This document shows, piece after piece, positions 17,184-27,174 of a DNA stretch of 36,090 nucleotides. A program made the translations under genes and the position numbers. The stretch's first letter is position 1. The number at the start of each line of letters is the position of its first letter. Below the pieces are notes generated by a model. That model saw only the letters and a program-made list of their open reading frames with translations, did no database searches and was not told where the DNA came from. Origin of the DNA: an uncultured Verrucomicrobiota bacterium (GTDB lineage Bacteria > Verrucomicrobiota > Verrucomicrobiae > Verrucomicrobiales > DEV007); contig CACJBM010000011.1 of assembly GCA_902591645.1 (NCBI GenBank), positions 1 to 36,090 on the forward strand, in the 5' to 3' direction.

Positions 17184-18297
17184 CATTTAAGATATTCGTT
17201 ACAGCTGGCATTAATTTATCAGCTATCTCACTGGCTCCTAGGTCCGTCACGTCAGTTTCCCCGAGGAAATACTCAATAGTTTGTGGGATCATTCCGTGAA
17301 GATTAACCCATTCGATTTCATTTTTTTTACAGTAATCAGAGGCCGCAGCATAAAATCGCTGCAACTCAAGAGCAATTGTTTCCGCTCTAACGCGATGACC
17401 TGAGCCCATGCCAGGCACAGGCTTTGTTGGATAATGGACTGAAGTCATCAAAGAAAGCTCATCCTTAGCAAGGCTTTGATTGTGAATGGACGGTTCACCA
17501 ACGACTAATAATCTACACTCGCTCTTAATTGCCAGTTCCGAGAAAGCTTTAATCCCATCAATGAACTCCTTTAACGGATCATTTTCATCTCGCTTCATAT
17601 GCTCCAATTCGGGACAGGATCGGTAATATAGCCTGTCACGGAAAAGAAGATCCCTATGATAATTAGGAGCATTCAATGGTTTCCATACCTCCTTCAAATG
17701 TCTTCGCGTCTTTTTATTGCGTATGAACCTCATCACGTGTGAAATCTTCGCAAGAGAATACTTTAAACCTCTAGGCACTCCCTTTCTTAAAGCATTAATT
17801 TTATCAGGATTATAAACATAATCTTCATAGTGCAAAGTGTCTCCGAATCCATAGCAGGAGACAATTAAATCGGGCTCATACCTTTTAACAATCTTCTCAG
17901 CATTAACAACTGATGGTAGTATGAACTGGCCATTTGAGGTCTTAGCCATTGCTCCCACTTCTATGTTCTTGCCCGTTTCTTTAGATATTCTATCGGCTAA
18001 CTTACCCCACCAGGTATCCTCAGTTTTTTGAAATACTGTAGTCGTTGCATTTCCTCCGAAACAAAGAATTCGAATCGAATCAGCTTCTTGATCATCGTCC
18101 CAATCCGCCTTCCTTAATCGGTACCCATCAAAGCTATACCGAACATTACTTTGAATGCCTGGAATCTCGTTATTGAGAGTCAATGACACTCCCGGCTCCA
18201 TGGGGACAGGAAAAAAAATGCGAATAATAATCTCCAAAAGAAGAAAGGTAAATCCTCCGACACAAACGCCCAAAAAAACTAGCTTACTATATTTCAT
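17176..18297 (-). CDS. Membrane-anchored SGNH-like protein, catalytic residues absent
   Basis: A 373-residue protein with one N-terminal membrane segment (about residues 6-29) and a domain laid out like an SGNH/GDSL hydrolase. Block I reads ILCFGGNATTT (residues 77-87) where active members have GGST or GDS, so Asn83 replaces the nucleophilic Ser. Block III reads YGFGD (149-153) instead of GxND, so Gly replaces the oxyanion Asn. The terminal D-x-x-H is D349-V-T-D352, so Asp replaces the catalytic His. If my alignment is right it cannot be a normal esterase; it may bind a glycan or act as a scaffold. It is 92 bp after the uridylyltransferase gene on the same strand, which hints at surface polysaccharide. 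The fold assignment is moderately sure, the function unknown. Confidence 0.75.
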   Translation of the reverse strand: MKYSKLVFLGVCVGGFTFLLLEIIIRIFFPVPMEPGVSLTLNNEIPGIQSNVRYSFDGYRLRKADWDDDQEADSIRILCFGGNATTTVFQKTEDTWWGKLADRISKETGKNIEVGAMAKTSNGQFILPSVVNAEKIVKRYEPDLIVSCYGFGDTLHYEDYVYNPDKINALRKGVPRGLKYSLAKISHVMRFIRNKKTRRHLKEVWKPLNAPNYHRDLLFRDRLYYRSCPELEHMKRDENDPLKEFIDGIKAFSELAIKSECRLLVVGEPSIHNQSLAKDELSLMTSVHYPTKPVPGMGSGHRVRAETIALELQRFYAAASDYCKKNEIEWVNLHGMIPQTIEYFLGETDVTDLGASEIADKLMPAVTNILNGL

Positions 18298-18389
18298 CTT
18301 TATATGATCTTACTCTTATTGACTCATGCCCTCGTGGATTCTGAAAAGTTATGAACTGAAAAAGAAACCATATAAGCAGGAGACAACAA

Positions 18390-19796
18390 TCAATTCAATT
18401 CGATAATTTCATCATGATATTTTCCCGAAGGAAGATCCTTCATCTGTGTTGAACTATTGCGCACAACCACCGAACCTTGGAATATCGTACCTTTATTAAA
18501 AGCAACTGGCCCTTCGACTTGGAGATTTTTACAATTCAGCAAAGAGGGAACACCTAACTGAGTAGCCAAATTCAATTGGTCAGCTCTCGCATAAAAACTA
18601 TCATCCAAACTGATGATCGGAGGCGTTCCGTGCCTTTCCGGTACGAGCTGAATCCGGAAGTCATCCGTCATTGAGTAAGCATCAGATTGCAATGCAAATA
18701 AGTCCTCTGACGTCTTAACCGGAGCGAACCTCGACCGCGGAACATTCAATGCGACAGAGTCCTGAAAGCATTGAATAGCTGTTCCCATAGCCACTTCAAG
18801 CTGATAGACTGGTAAAGAATTGATGTCCGTTGGATCAACTGTTTTGCGATTCCTTATTATGGGAAGCTCAAGAATCCCTCCCGAATTCATCATGTGCTCT
18901 TTCAATGCATCTAAACGGATCCAAATATTGTTAGTATTAAAATAGCGATGCTTGCAAATGTCTTGGAAAGACGATGCATCTTTTTCCTCACATTGCGCTA
19001 TTTCTCTTAAAAGCAATGAGCCCGTGTCTTTCCCTCTAGCCAAATGGCCTCCTTTCTTATCGGCTTCAGTTCTTTGTGTCACTTCCATCAAAAACGAAGC
19101 CCCTCCTTCCTTAAAACTATTTAGAATATTAAAATCAAGAGTTGCCCCAAGATTGTCAGCATTAGATATAAAAGCGAACCTTACGCCTTCATTAAGCAAC
19201 TCATCTAGGAGACCAGTGCCCAGCAATGAAGGAAATATGTCCCCATGCCCAGGAGGACACCATTCAAGTTTGGGTGAATCTGGAAAATTGACTGGAGCAA
19301 AGCTATCCGCATTAATCTTCGGAACCCTGTTCTGCATAAGTTCAATGCTTTCTAGATTACCAAGGCCAGGATACTTCGACAGATAAGACTTTGTATCATC
19401 ACTCGTAGAAAAACTGTTCATTAACAAAAATCGCAAATCTTCACTATAAGATGATCGCAAGTGAAGGAGTTGCTTAACAATAATATCCAGGAAATTAATC
19501 TTCCCTCTAACAGGAAGGAGTGATTTCACCTTCTCAAGACCCATCCCAGTCCCCATGCCTCCATTCAGCTTAATAATGACAGTTTCCCGCAATGAATTAA
19601 TAACCTCCTCATTTTCACAATCCGGTAAATCATCATAATGATTCAAATCATCGACTGGCTCTATAGACTCTTCGGATATCTTTAAATCTTCACCATTACA
19701 AAGCTGTTCATACGCTCGCTGAAATGCAGAGATGGAAGCTTGATTGAGACCAGCCAAGCGCATTTTCTCTATGGGGCAATCAACTTCTGATGACAT
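18390..19796 (-). CDS. UTP-glucose-1-phosphate uridylyltransferase, UGP2 type
   Basis: A 468-residue member of the UDPGP family, the kind found in eukaryotes and some bacteria, unrelated in detail to bacterial GalU. The nucleotide-binding signature LNGGMGTGMG is at residues 77-86, followed by VKSLLPV. WCPPGHGDIFPSL and FISNADNLGATLD are the uridine- and sugar-phosphate-binding segments. The product UDP-glucose feeds glycogen, envelope glycans and other polysaccharides. ATG 19796 lies 40 bp after the histidine kinase gene. A related pyrophosphorylase specific for another sugar or nucleotide cannot be excluded, but UDP-glucose is the best call. Confidence 0.88.
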   Translation of the reverse strand: MSSEVDCPIEKMRLAGLNQASISAFQRAYEQLCNGEDLKISEESIEPVDDLNHYDDLPDCENEEVINSLRETVIIKLNGGMGTGMGLEKVKSLLPVRGKINFLDIIVKQLLHLRSSYSEDLRFLLMNSFSTSDDTKSYLSKYPGLGNLESIELMQNRVPKINADSFAPVNFPDSPKLEWCPPGHGDIFPSLLGTGLLDELLNEGVRFAFISNADNLGATLDFNILNSFKEGGASFLMEVTQRTEADKKGGHLARGKDTGSLLLREIAQCEEKDASSFQDICKHRYFNTNNIWIRLDALKEHMMNSGGILELPIIRNRKTVDPTDINSLPVYQLEVAMGTAIQCFQDSVALNVPRSRFAPVKTSEDLFALQSDAYSMTDDFRIQLVPERHGTPPIISLDDSFYARADQLNLATQLGVPSLLNCKNLQVEGPVAFNKGTIFQGSVVVRNSSTQMKDLPSGKYHDEIIELN

Positions 19797-19836
19797 TAAT
19801 TATACACTTCTCTTTAATAGGATTCCCATACTTGCC

Positions 19837-21255
19837 TCACTGAGGCAATGTCATTACAAAACAATTAGTTCCTCCCTCTGAGCTGGATAAATCAAGCTCT
19901 CCTCCATGAGCCAAAGCAATGACCCGCGCAAGACTCAAGCCCAGTCCAAATCCCGATTTACTTGGCCCCCTTGCCGTGTCTACTCTATAAAACCGCTCAA
20001 ATATCTTCTCCTTTATTTCATCTTGAATCGCAGGACCAGTGTTACTAATTGATATTTGGTAACTATCGCCACTTTTCCTCAACTCACTTATTATTTTACC
20101 CCCTTCGGCTATATTATACTTGGTCGCATTGGTTAAAAGGTTTGATATGGCCAACCTCAAAAGACGTTCATCCCCATCCACTATAAAACCAGAGCTACCA
20201 TTTTCAGATTGAAATGATATCCCCTCTTCAGTAGCTATCACTTCAGCATCTTCAACAATTTCAGACATTAGGTGCGACAGATCTAACTTTTGCTTTTCAA
20301 TAATTAAGCTGCCTGCATCTGATCTTGAAAGCATCAATAGGCTGTCAATTATTGATCGTAATTGCCCTACCCTCTCAAGGACATCAACTAGCACCGTATC
20401 ATGCTCACTGCCCTCTCCATGATCCTGCAACGCCGCCTCAATCTTGCCCTGCATAACAGCTAGCGGGGTTTTTAACTCATGCGAAGCATCCGCACTGAAT
20501 CTCTTCATCTGACTGAAGGAAGACTCAAGCCTATCCATCATTTGATTAAGAACAGCAGCCAATCTCCCTAGTTCATCTTTTGAACTGACTCCCTGCACTC
20601 TTGCTCCCAAGCCTTGGGCTGTAATATTTTCTGCTGTAGCTATAATATTTTGTACAGGTCGAACGACTCTTCCTGCTATCCACCATGCACCAAAACCAAT
20701 GATAATTAGAGCGAGTGGTAACGCCTCAAAATATCTTCGCATTAACTTAGACACCTCATCACGAATTTCCTTTAAGTCTATCGCCATGCGCACCTTGTAC
20801 CCGTCGAAGGTCCTACACATTACTCTCCAGGTCTTATCTTTATACTCTACAGTCTCGTTAGATCCTCCAGGCTTCCATTCAATTTCCTTCCCCGGTTCTG
20901 GCCAATCAGGTTCTTTGTAGATCTGATTACCTTCGATGAGCGAGTCTTCCACTGACAATGGTGATCGATCAACGATACTCACATCAGAATCTTCAATTTC
21001 AGCCAGCTCAATTAATCTAACCTCTGCCCTTTCGGCACTCAAAGTGCCCACTAACTGAGTCTGAAGTAGCCCCCCCTCTTCCATGGCCTGAGCAGTCAAA
21101 ACCATGTCTGCAGTAAATCCTTTTAGCTCATAATCTGCCTCTTCAGTCATGGTCTTACGAACCATGTTTGAAGTGAATCCCAAAAAGGCAATCAGTACAG
21201 TCCCTGACAACAATGCGGACCACAATGCTATTCGAAGCCGAAATGAGAGCGACAC
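19837..21255 (-). CDS. Sensor histidine kinase (EnvZ/PhoR-like class I)
   Basis: A 472-residue inner-membrane kinase. A first membrane segment (about residues 8-28), a periplasmic sensor region of about 145 residues and a second membrane segment (LPLALIIIGFGAWWIAG) come first. Then follow a HAMP linker, the HisKA box FSADASHELKTPLA with the phosphorylated His259, and an ATPase domain with NLLTNATKYN and GFGLGLSLA. The periplasmic part has no recognised ligand domain. Translation starts at GTG 21255, three bases after the response regulator stop. A good GAGGAGGG site inside the regulator's last codons decides this start. It pairs with the upstream response regulator. Confidence 0.95.
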   Translation of the reverse strand: MSLSFRLRIALWSALLSGTVLIAFLGFTSNMVRKTMTEEADYELKGFTADMVLTAQAMEEGGLLQTQLVGTLSAERAEVRLIELAEIEDSDVSIVDRSPLSVEDSLIEGNQIYKEPDWPEPGKEIEWKPGGSNETVEYKDKTWRVMCRTFDGYKVRMAIDLKEIRDEVSKLMRRYFEALPLALIIIGFGAWWIAGRVVRPVQNIIATAENITAQGLGARVQGVSSKDELGRLAAVLNQMMDRLESSFSQMKRFSADASHELKTPLAVMQGKIEAALQDHGEGSEHDTVLVDVLERVGQLRSIIDSLLMLSRSDAGSLIIEKQKLDLSHLMSEIVEDAEVIATEEGISFQSENGSSGFIVDGDERLLRLAISNLLTNATKYNIAEGGKIISELRKSGDSYQISISNTGPAIQDEIKEKIFERFYRVDTARGPSKSGFGLGLSLARVIALAHGGELDLSSSEGGTNCFVMTLPQ

Positions 21256-21258
21256 CGC

Positions 21259-21948
21259 CTATCCCTCCTCTGGATTGTCAGGATCTTGCATCCGATACCC
21301 CACTCCCCTCAGAGTCTCTATTAATGGAATCTCGCCTTCAATATCAATTTTTGATCGCAACCTCCTAATGTAAACATCCACGAGGTTCGTTCCTGGATCA
21401 AAATGATAGCCCCATACCTTTTCAAGTATCTGAGTTCTAGTGAGAACACGCCCAGGAGCTCTCATCAAAAAGGCAAGGAGAGAAAATTCTTTAGGTGTCA
21501 TCTCAATCTGAACGCTGGACCTCACCACTTCTCTCTTCATGAGATTAGCGGACAATGTGCCAACGCTAAGTACACTCATTCCAGTCTCAGAAGAACGCCT
21601 CCAAATAGCACGCAACCGCGCAATGAGCTCTTCAACAAAAAATGGTTTTGGAAGATAATCATCTGCACCCAAATCTAGTCCTTCAATCCTGTCCTCGGTC
21701 TCACCCCGGGCCGTAATTATAATTACTGGAACATTATTGTGCCCAGCACGAATCACCTTAAGAATTTCAAGGCCACTGCGCCCAGGCAACATCACGTCCA
21801 AAACAAGAGCGTCATAAGATCTTGTCATTGCGTGTTCCATGCCCGAATCACCGTCCTGACAGTAATCCAATACAAAACCTTCCTTTTCTAACCCATTTTT
21901 GATGAGCTCGCCTATTTCGGTCTCATCCTCAACCAGTAAGATCTTCAC
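21259..21948 (-). CDS. OmpR/PhoB-family response regulator
   Basis: A 229-residue DNA-binding regulator. The receiver domain has acidic residues Glu7 and Asp8, the phosphoacceptor Asp51 in LVLDVMLPG and the conserved Lys in LPKPF. The C-terminal winged helix shows MTPKEFSLLAFLMRAPGRVLTR and VDVYIRRLRSKID. It starts with GTG at 21948; an out-of-frame ATG overlaps it by one base. The target genes are unknown. It sits 104 bp after nuoN, so read-through from the complex I genes is possible. Confidence 0.95.
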   Translation of the reverse strand: MKILLVEDETEIGELIKNGLEKEGFVLDYCQDGDSGMEHAMTRSYDALVLDVMLPGRSGLEILKVIRAGHNNVPVIIITARGETEDRIEGLDLGADDYLPKPFFVEELIARLRAIWRRSSETGMSVLSVGTLSANLMKREVVRSSVQIEMTPKEFSLLAFLMRAPGRVLTRTQILEKVWGYHFDPGTNLVDVYIRRLRSKIDIEGEIPLIETLRGVGYRMQDPDNPEEG

Positions 21949-22052
21949 ATTAACAATATTACCCTAGCTCAGTGAAATTACAACGTATTGGAAAGGAATA
22001 ATTAACATCAGGAAAAGGCCATCAAAATAGACTCAAACCCGGTCAATTATTG

Positions 22053-23534
22053 CTATAGGAACCCAAGAATCATTTTAGGGAATATCCCACAAAGAATCAC
22101 TCCTGCAAGAAGAGCTATAATCACCACCCTAGACAATGTGCTAACCGTAAGAACCACTTGATCACGGCCTTTTTCAGATCCGCCCCAATACATTGCACGG
22201 ATAATTTTAAAGTAATAATAGAAGCCAGCAGAAGCTCCCAACACAGCAAAGGTGACGATGTACCAAGACCCTGAGAACACTGCATATTGAATCGCTATAT
22301 TAAACAGTAGGAACTTTCCAAAAAAGCCCACAGTCAATGGAATACCAGCAAGAGAAGCGACTCCAACTAGCATCGCGAAAGCCAGCAAAGGAGAACGCGC
22401 GCCTAAACCCCTAAGGTCATCAATGTTTTCTCCATCCGTTAATGAACTAACGATTGTTATTACTAAAAAGCATAACATCGTCATTAATAAATAACCGGCC
22501 AAATAAAATGAGATCGAATCCATTGGAGATGGTCCACTTAGCTTTGAATCGAATCCACTTTCCATGGCTGGCAACGCCATCATTAAAAAACCAGCATGAG
22601 CAATACTTGAATATGCCAGCAACCTTTTAACATTCGTTTGTTTAATTGCTATGAGGTTACCAAAGAGCAAAGTCACACAAATCAAAACCGATAAGATCAA
22701 GATTACAGAGCTTGAAGTTAAAGGTGAATTAATGAAAGGCTCAACGACTCTTAGCAGAACAATGAACCCTGCCGCTTTAGATCCGACTGAGAGAAATGCA
22801 GTGATTGGCATTGAAGTCCCCTGATAAACATCAGGGACCCAAATGTGGAAAGGAACTGCAGCAATCTTAAAACCAAGACCAACCATGAGAAGAGCGAATG
22901 CAAAGATAATAGATTTCTTCTCAATCTCTCCAGAATTGAGCACCTTTGCTATTTCACTAAGATCAAATTGACCAGTCACACCAAATGTCCAAGCAATTCC
23001 ATATACCAAAAATCCAGTCGATAACGCTCCTAGAACTAAATATTTAACTCCAGCCTCAAGCGAGCCAACGTTCCTACGCATAAAAGAAACAAGCACATAA
23101 AAACCAATAGTAACTAATTCCAATGAAACGAAAATGGTAATCAAATCCTTTGCCGAAGCCATCCACATAAGCCCCGCACACACAAAAATAGGAAGACAAT
23201 AGTACTCACCGATTCCTGAAGATTCATTACTCTGAGAAGTGTACTTTTTGAAAGCGGGAGAAAAGTCCTTAGCTAAAACAAGGACAAGTAAGGTCGTTAA
23301 TATTGCTATAGCCTTATAAAACAAAGCCCACTTATCCACGTGATATATCCCCCAATAATCGTAGGAAGATTCAGCAGAAGGAACTGCAAAGATTAAAAAT
23401 GATAAGATAACAAAAAGACCACTAATCCCCAAAACTGCAATTCCTGAACGGGACCGGTTAGATGAAAATGCCTCAATTCCCAGCATCGTAAAGCCGAGCA
23501 ATAAAATAAGGATCTCAAGATAATATGCAGGCAT
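22053..23534 (-). CDS. nuoN: NADH-quinone oxidoreductase subunit N
   Basis: A 493-residue antiporter-like membrane subunit of complex I. Many membrane helices run the full length. The central KIAAVPFHIWVPDVYQGTSMPITAF segment carries the Lys of the proton path. LLAYSSIAHAGF is the next conserved block. It works with NuoL and NuoM to pump protons when quinone is reduced. It is the last nuo gene on the minus strand, eight bases after nuoM's stop codon. Confidence 0.96.
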   Translation of the reverse strand: MPAYYLEILILLLGFTMLGIEAFSSNRSRSGIAVLGISGLFVILSFLIFAVPSAESSYDYWGIYHVDKWALFYKAIAILTTLLVLVLAKDFSPAFKKYTSQSNESSGIGEYYCLPIFVCAGLMWMASAKDLITIFVSLELVTIGFYVLVSFMRRNVGSLEAGVKYLVLGALSTGFLVYGIAWTFGVTGQFDLSEIAKVLNSGEIEKKSIIFAFALLMVGLGFKIAAVPFHIWVPDVYQGTSMPITAFLSVGSKAAGFIVLLRVVEPFINSPLTSSSVILILSVLICVTLLFGNLIAIKQTNVKRLLAYSSIAHAGFLMMALPAMESGFDSKLSGPSPMDSISFYLAGYLLMTMLCFLVITIVSSLTDGENIDDLRGLGARSPLLAFAMLVGVASLAGIPLTVGFFGKFLLFNIAIQYAVFSGSWYIVTFAVLGASAGFYYYFKIIRAMYWGGSEKGRDQVVLTVSTLSRVVIIALLAGVILCGIFPKMILGFL

Positions 23535-23541
23535 AAATTTA

Positions 23542-24999
23542 TCAGCTCGGTAACATGCTTAAAATTAAGTTAGGAAAAAATCCAGTTAACAAAAGCACTA
23601 CTATCATCAATATAATTGGGATCTTATTTAATGAATCGCGCCTCACCAGGGTCAGACCTTGAGTCGAATCACCTTGGAAGACATTCCGATAGGCTCGAAG
23701 CATATAGACGGCAGAGATAACTACACCCCACAAAGCTAATATGGCTGCCTTTTGAAGGTTCCCCAATTCGCCAGCACCAGTAAAAGCACCAAACAAAATT
23801 GTCACTTCAGATGCAAAGTTAGCAAATCCCGGCAAGCCAATCGAAGCGAAAGTAGCAAATCCAAAACTCACAGCCAAGAACGGAACTTTGCTAGCCAACC
23901 CTCCTATTTCGGAAAGCTCTAAGGTGTTTAGTCTTTCTCTAAGCGAACCGCACAAAGCGAATAACAATGCAATCGAGATGCCATGAGCAAACATCATGAG
24001 AACTGCCCCGTTCCAGCCGATATGGTTAACGCAAGCAATTCCTAAAAAAGCATATCCCATGTGCATCACACTAGAATTACCTAACATCCTATCCAGATAC
24101 TTTTGTGAAATTGTCACCAGTCCCACGTAGATAATGTTCCCCAATAGCAAAATTAGGATCAGACTCTCCCAAGCCTCAAATCCCTTTGGAAGCATAGGCA
24201 TTGCAACTCTTAATATTCCGTACAGACCAAATTTTTTAAGCACTCCTGCATGAAGCATTGAGACTGACGTCGGAGCAGCAGCATAAGCAGGCGCTGCCCA
24301 GCTATGGAAAGGAAATAAAGAAACCAATATGCCAAAGCCGAGGAAAAGGGGTAGGAAAATCCACTTTTGCACTTCTTGGTCTAAATTCACATTTTCTGCA
24401 TTAGCAGTAAGCTCAGCAATATTGAACGTTGCGGATCCAGCACTAGTTAAGTTCGAATACAATGCTATCAATCCTCCTAACAGGACTAAGCTTCCTACTC
24501 CAAGATATATAGTTATCTTCCAAGCAACGGCTAACTTTTCTCTCCCGTGCCCGTAAATCCCTATCATCAAAAATGTCGGAATGAGTGCTAATTCATGAAA
24601 TGCAAATAAGAAAAATAAATCTGTAGAACAAAAGGCTCCCAATGCACCAGCCGAAATGAGTAAAGGGGAAATATGAAAAAGCTTTACTCTCCCATCAGGG
24701 GCCTTCTCAGGTGAAACGTAAACCGCACAAAAAGTCACAATCACTGTGAGCAACAGAAGAACTCCACTCATCCCATCAACAGCAAAACCCAAGGTCAATT
24801 TAGGGTTTTCAAGTATGACTCTGGAAGTCTCAAATATTAAATCTTCTCCACCTCGCCTCATTAATTCACTAATCACAATGATGCCAAGGATCAGGTTCGC
24901 TCCGGCCGCACCAAGGGCAGTCTTTCGACCTTCTGCTCCCAGACCAATGGCCAAAGCCGCAATGACTGGGATGAAAACTATTAGATCAATAATAGGCAT
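23542..24999 (-). CDS. nuoM: NADH-quinone oxidoreductase subunit M
   Basis: A 485-residue antiporter-like membrane subunit of the complex I arm. The channel segment FPFHSWAAPAYAAAPTSVSMLHAGVLKKFGLYG with its Lys residues is clear, as is the conserved Glu in FAFHELALIPTF. The start ATG 24999 lies nine bases after nuoL's stop codon, so the genes are translationally close. Length is typical. Confidence 0.96.
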   Translation of the reverse strand: MPIIDLIVFIPVIAALAIGLGAEGRKTALGAAGANLILGIIVISELMRRGGEDLIFETSRVILENPKLTLGFAVDGMSGVLLLLTVIVTFCAVYVSPEKAPDGRVKLFHISPLLISAGALGAFCSTDLFFLFAFHELALIPTFLMIGIYGHGREKLAVAWKITIYLGVGSLVLLGGLIALYSNLTSAGSATFNIAELTANAENVNLDQEVQKWIFLPLFLGFGILVSLFPFHSWAAPAYAAAPTSVSMLHAGVLKKFGLYGILRVAMPMLPKGFEAWESLILILLLGNIIYVGLVTISQKYLDRMLGNSSVMHMGYAFLGIACVNHIGWNGAVLMMFAHGISIALLFALCGSLRERLNTLELSEIGGLASKVPFLAVSFGFATFASIGLPGFANFASEVTILFGAFTGAGELGNLQKAAILALWGVVISAVYMLRAYRNVFQGDSTQGLTLVRRDSLNKIPIILMIVVLLLTGFFPNLILSMLPS

Positions 25000-25008
25000 T
25001 TGTTCTAT

Positions 25009-26838
25009 CTATCCAATCGCGGCATTAATAATATAAAGGACGAGAATGACACCCACTCCAAACAAGAATGCGTAACCTTGCAAATTTCCAGACTGCACAC
25101 CCCTCAAGACCGCTCCAATCTCAGTCACTAACCGAGCACCACCACGGACAAGTAATTTATCAATTAATAGTTCGTCTATTTGCTTGGCAACCCAAGCAAC
25201 AGCGTCCTGGAAAATTCTAACAAGTATGATGTATGTCTCATCCAAATAGAATTTTTTTGCTAAAACCTGAACAGGGTAAGGCTCTTGGTCCCGTCCGCGA
25301 TAAAGAAAAAATCCAGAAACAATACCAGCAATACCTATCGCAGTAAGAATAAAAGGAAGCGCTCCTTTAGGATGAGGAATGTTCTCAGGATGCACAAACC
25401 AGCTGTAGGAAAAAGTTTGCCCAGCAAATATCGCTCCAATTGTTAAAACTAGTAATGGAACAAGCATCAGAAGAGGAACTTCCTTAGCCTCTTCCGCTGA
25501 CCATGATCTGGCCTTCCCCAAGAACACTACCACGCAAAGACGAGTCATATAAAAAGCAGTGAGGAAAGCAACGAATGAGCCAATCACCAGCAGTATAGGT
25601 TTATTCAAAGCTACAGTCATTATAGCATCCTTACTATAAAAGCCACTGAGGGGATAAATTCCAGCCAAGGCAGCCGTCGCAATTAAGAAGGTAATTGATG
25701 TTATCTTCATCGGTCCAATCAGTCCCCCCATCTTCCAAATGTTCTGTTCATGATGGCATGCATAAATAATCGCTCCAGATCCGAGGAACAGTAGCGCTTT
25801 GAAGAAAGCGTGTGTGTACAAGTGAAAGAATCCGGCATTTGATGCACTCTCTCCCAAAGATTCACCACCGATCCACAGCCCAGCAAACCCAACTGCCATG
25901 ATCATGTATCCGAGTTGCGATAAAGTTGAATAGGCCAGTATCTTTTTTATGTCATTTTGCTGAGTAGCCATGAGTGCAGCAATCAGAGCAGTAATAGCTC
26001 CAACGTATTGAATGACCGAAGCCGCAGTAGGAGCCTCTTCAATTAAGAATAAAACCTTAGTCAGCATGAAGACTCCAGCTGCCACCATAGTTGCGGCATG
26101 AATTAAAGCCGAAACAGGTGTCGGCCCTTCCATAGCATCCGGAAGCCACACGTGCAGTGGAACTTGAGCAGATTTACCAATGGCACCACAAAAAATACAG
26201 AAAACTGACCAGTTCAGTAAGCCGGCATCATATTTCCCATTCCTCAACGACTCTTCAATCTCTACAAAATTGACACTACCAAAAGCTCCCCATATTAGAA
26301 GAATTCCAATCATAAAACCAAAGTCACCAATGCGGTTCACAAGGAATGCCTTCTTCGCTGCTTCGGCTGCTGTGTTTTTATGATACCAGTGTCCAATGAG
26401 AAGATAAGAACTGAAACCAACCAGTTCCCAAAAAATAAACATCATCGCAAGATTGTCGGCAAAAACAATTCCAGTCATTGAAAACATGAAGAGTGAAAGT
26501 CCGGAAAAATAACGAGCCTTTCCTGCATCCTCTTGCATATATCCCAATGAAAAGAGATGAACCAAAAAACCTATGAGAGTGACCACAAGAATCATCCCCA
26601 GACCTAGACCCTGTAACTCTATCCCAATATCCAATTCAAAATCTGCAATCTTTATCCAATTAAAAGATCCAAGATCACTTAAATCGCTTTGACGGATAAG
26701 ACCAAAAGTTAATACTAAGCAAATTGCCGCTGAAAGCGTTGAGACATATGCACTGATATTTGCCTTTTTCCTTAGAAAAAGAAGATTAGATGCAGCTGCA
26801 GCTAATGGTAATAAAAGAATAATAAATGCAGTCGTCAT
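25009..26838 (-). CDS. nuoL: NADH-quinone oxidoreductase subunit L
   Basis: A 609-residue antiporter-like subunit at the far end of the membrane arm. The conserved FIFWELVGFSSYLLIG carries the key Glu. KSAQVPLHVWLPDAMEGPTPVSALIHAATMV holds the channel Lys and the gating segment. The C-terminal part after about residue 500 contains the long lateral helix and a last membrane segment, as expected for NuoL. Five bases separate it from nuoK. Confidence 0.97.
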   Translation of the reverse strand: MTTAFIILLLPLAAAASNLLFLRKKANISAYVSTLSAAICLVLTFGLIRQSDLSDLGSFNWIKIADFELDIGIELQGLGLGMILVVTLIGFLVHLFSLGYMQEDAGKARYFSGLSLFMFSMTGIVFADNLAMMFIFWELVGFSSYLLIGHWYHKNTAAEAAKKAFLVNRIGDFGFMIGILLIWGAFGSVNFVEIEESLRNGKYDAGLLNWSVFCIFCGAIGKSAQVPLHVWLPDAMEGPTPVSALIHAATMVAAGVFMLTKVLFLIEEAPTAASVIQYVGAITALIAALMATQQNDIKKILAYSTLSQLGYMIMAVGFAGLWIGGESLGESASNAGFFHLYTHAFFKALLFLGSGAIIYACHHEQNIWKMGGLIGPMKITSITFLIATAALAGIYPLSGFYSKDAIMTVALNKPILLVIGSFVAFLTAFYMTRLCVVVFLGKARSWSAEEAKEVPLLMLVPLLVLTIGAIFAGQTFSYSWFVHPENIPHPKGALPFILTAIGIAGIVSGFFLYRGRDQEPYPVQVLAKKFYLDETYIILVRIFQDAVAWVAKQIDELLIDKLLVRGGARLVTEIGAVLRGVQSGNLQGYAFLFGVGVILVLYIINAAIG

Positions 26839-26843
26839 CTGTC

Positions 26844-27167
26844 TTATCCTTTCATGCTTCTCAGCTCTTCAACTTCTACGGTTTGACGCGATCTAAAAAG
26901 AGCAACGATTATAGCCAAACCAACAGCCACTTCAGCAGCTGCAACTGTAATAACAAAAAACACCATCACTTGTGCGTTATATGAGTGCGCAGGCAATCCC
27001 TCTCCTCCGCCAAATCTCCAAAATGCAACTAAGGTCAAATTAGCGGCACTGAGCATCATTTCGAGGCTCATTAATATAACAATTATATTGGTCCGGATCA
27101 TGACTCCACAGAGTCCTATCGCAAATAGCAGACCGCCCATCAAAAGGTATTCATTTAAAGTAGGCAT
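26844..27167 (-). CDS. nuoK: NADH-quinone oxidoreductase subunit K
   Basis: A 107-residue, three-helix subunit. Glu36 (in [12 protein letters not shown]) and Glu79 (in [10 protein letters not shown]) are the conserved membrane carboxylates of the proton path. The frame extends 24 codons upstream to 27239, but that would overlap nuoJ by 65 bases and add an uncharacteristic basic N terminus. ATG 27167, giving [12 protein letters not shown], is the family's usual beginning and is chosen here. No Shine-Dalgarno is evident before it; translation is probably coupled to nuoJ, which ends seven bases upstream. Confidence 0.96.
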   Translation of the reverse strand: MPTLNEYLLMGGLLFAIGLCGVMIRTNIIVILMSLEMMLSAANLTLVAFWRFGGGEGLPAHSYNAQVMVFFVITVAAAEVAVGLAIIVALFRSRQTVEVEELRSMKG

Positions 27168-27174
27168 GAGACAA

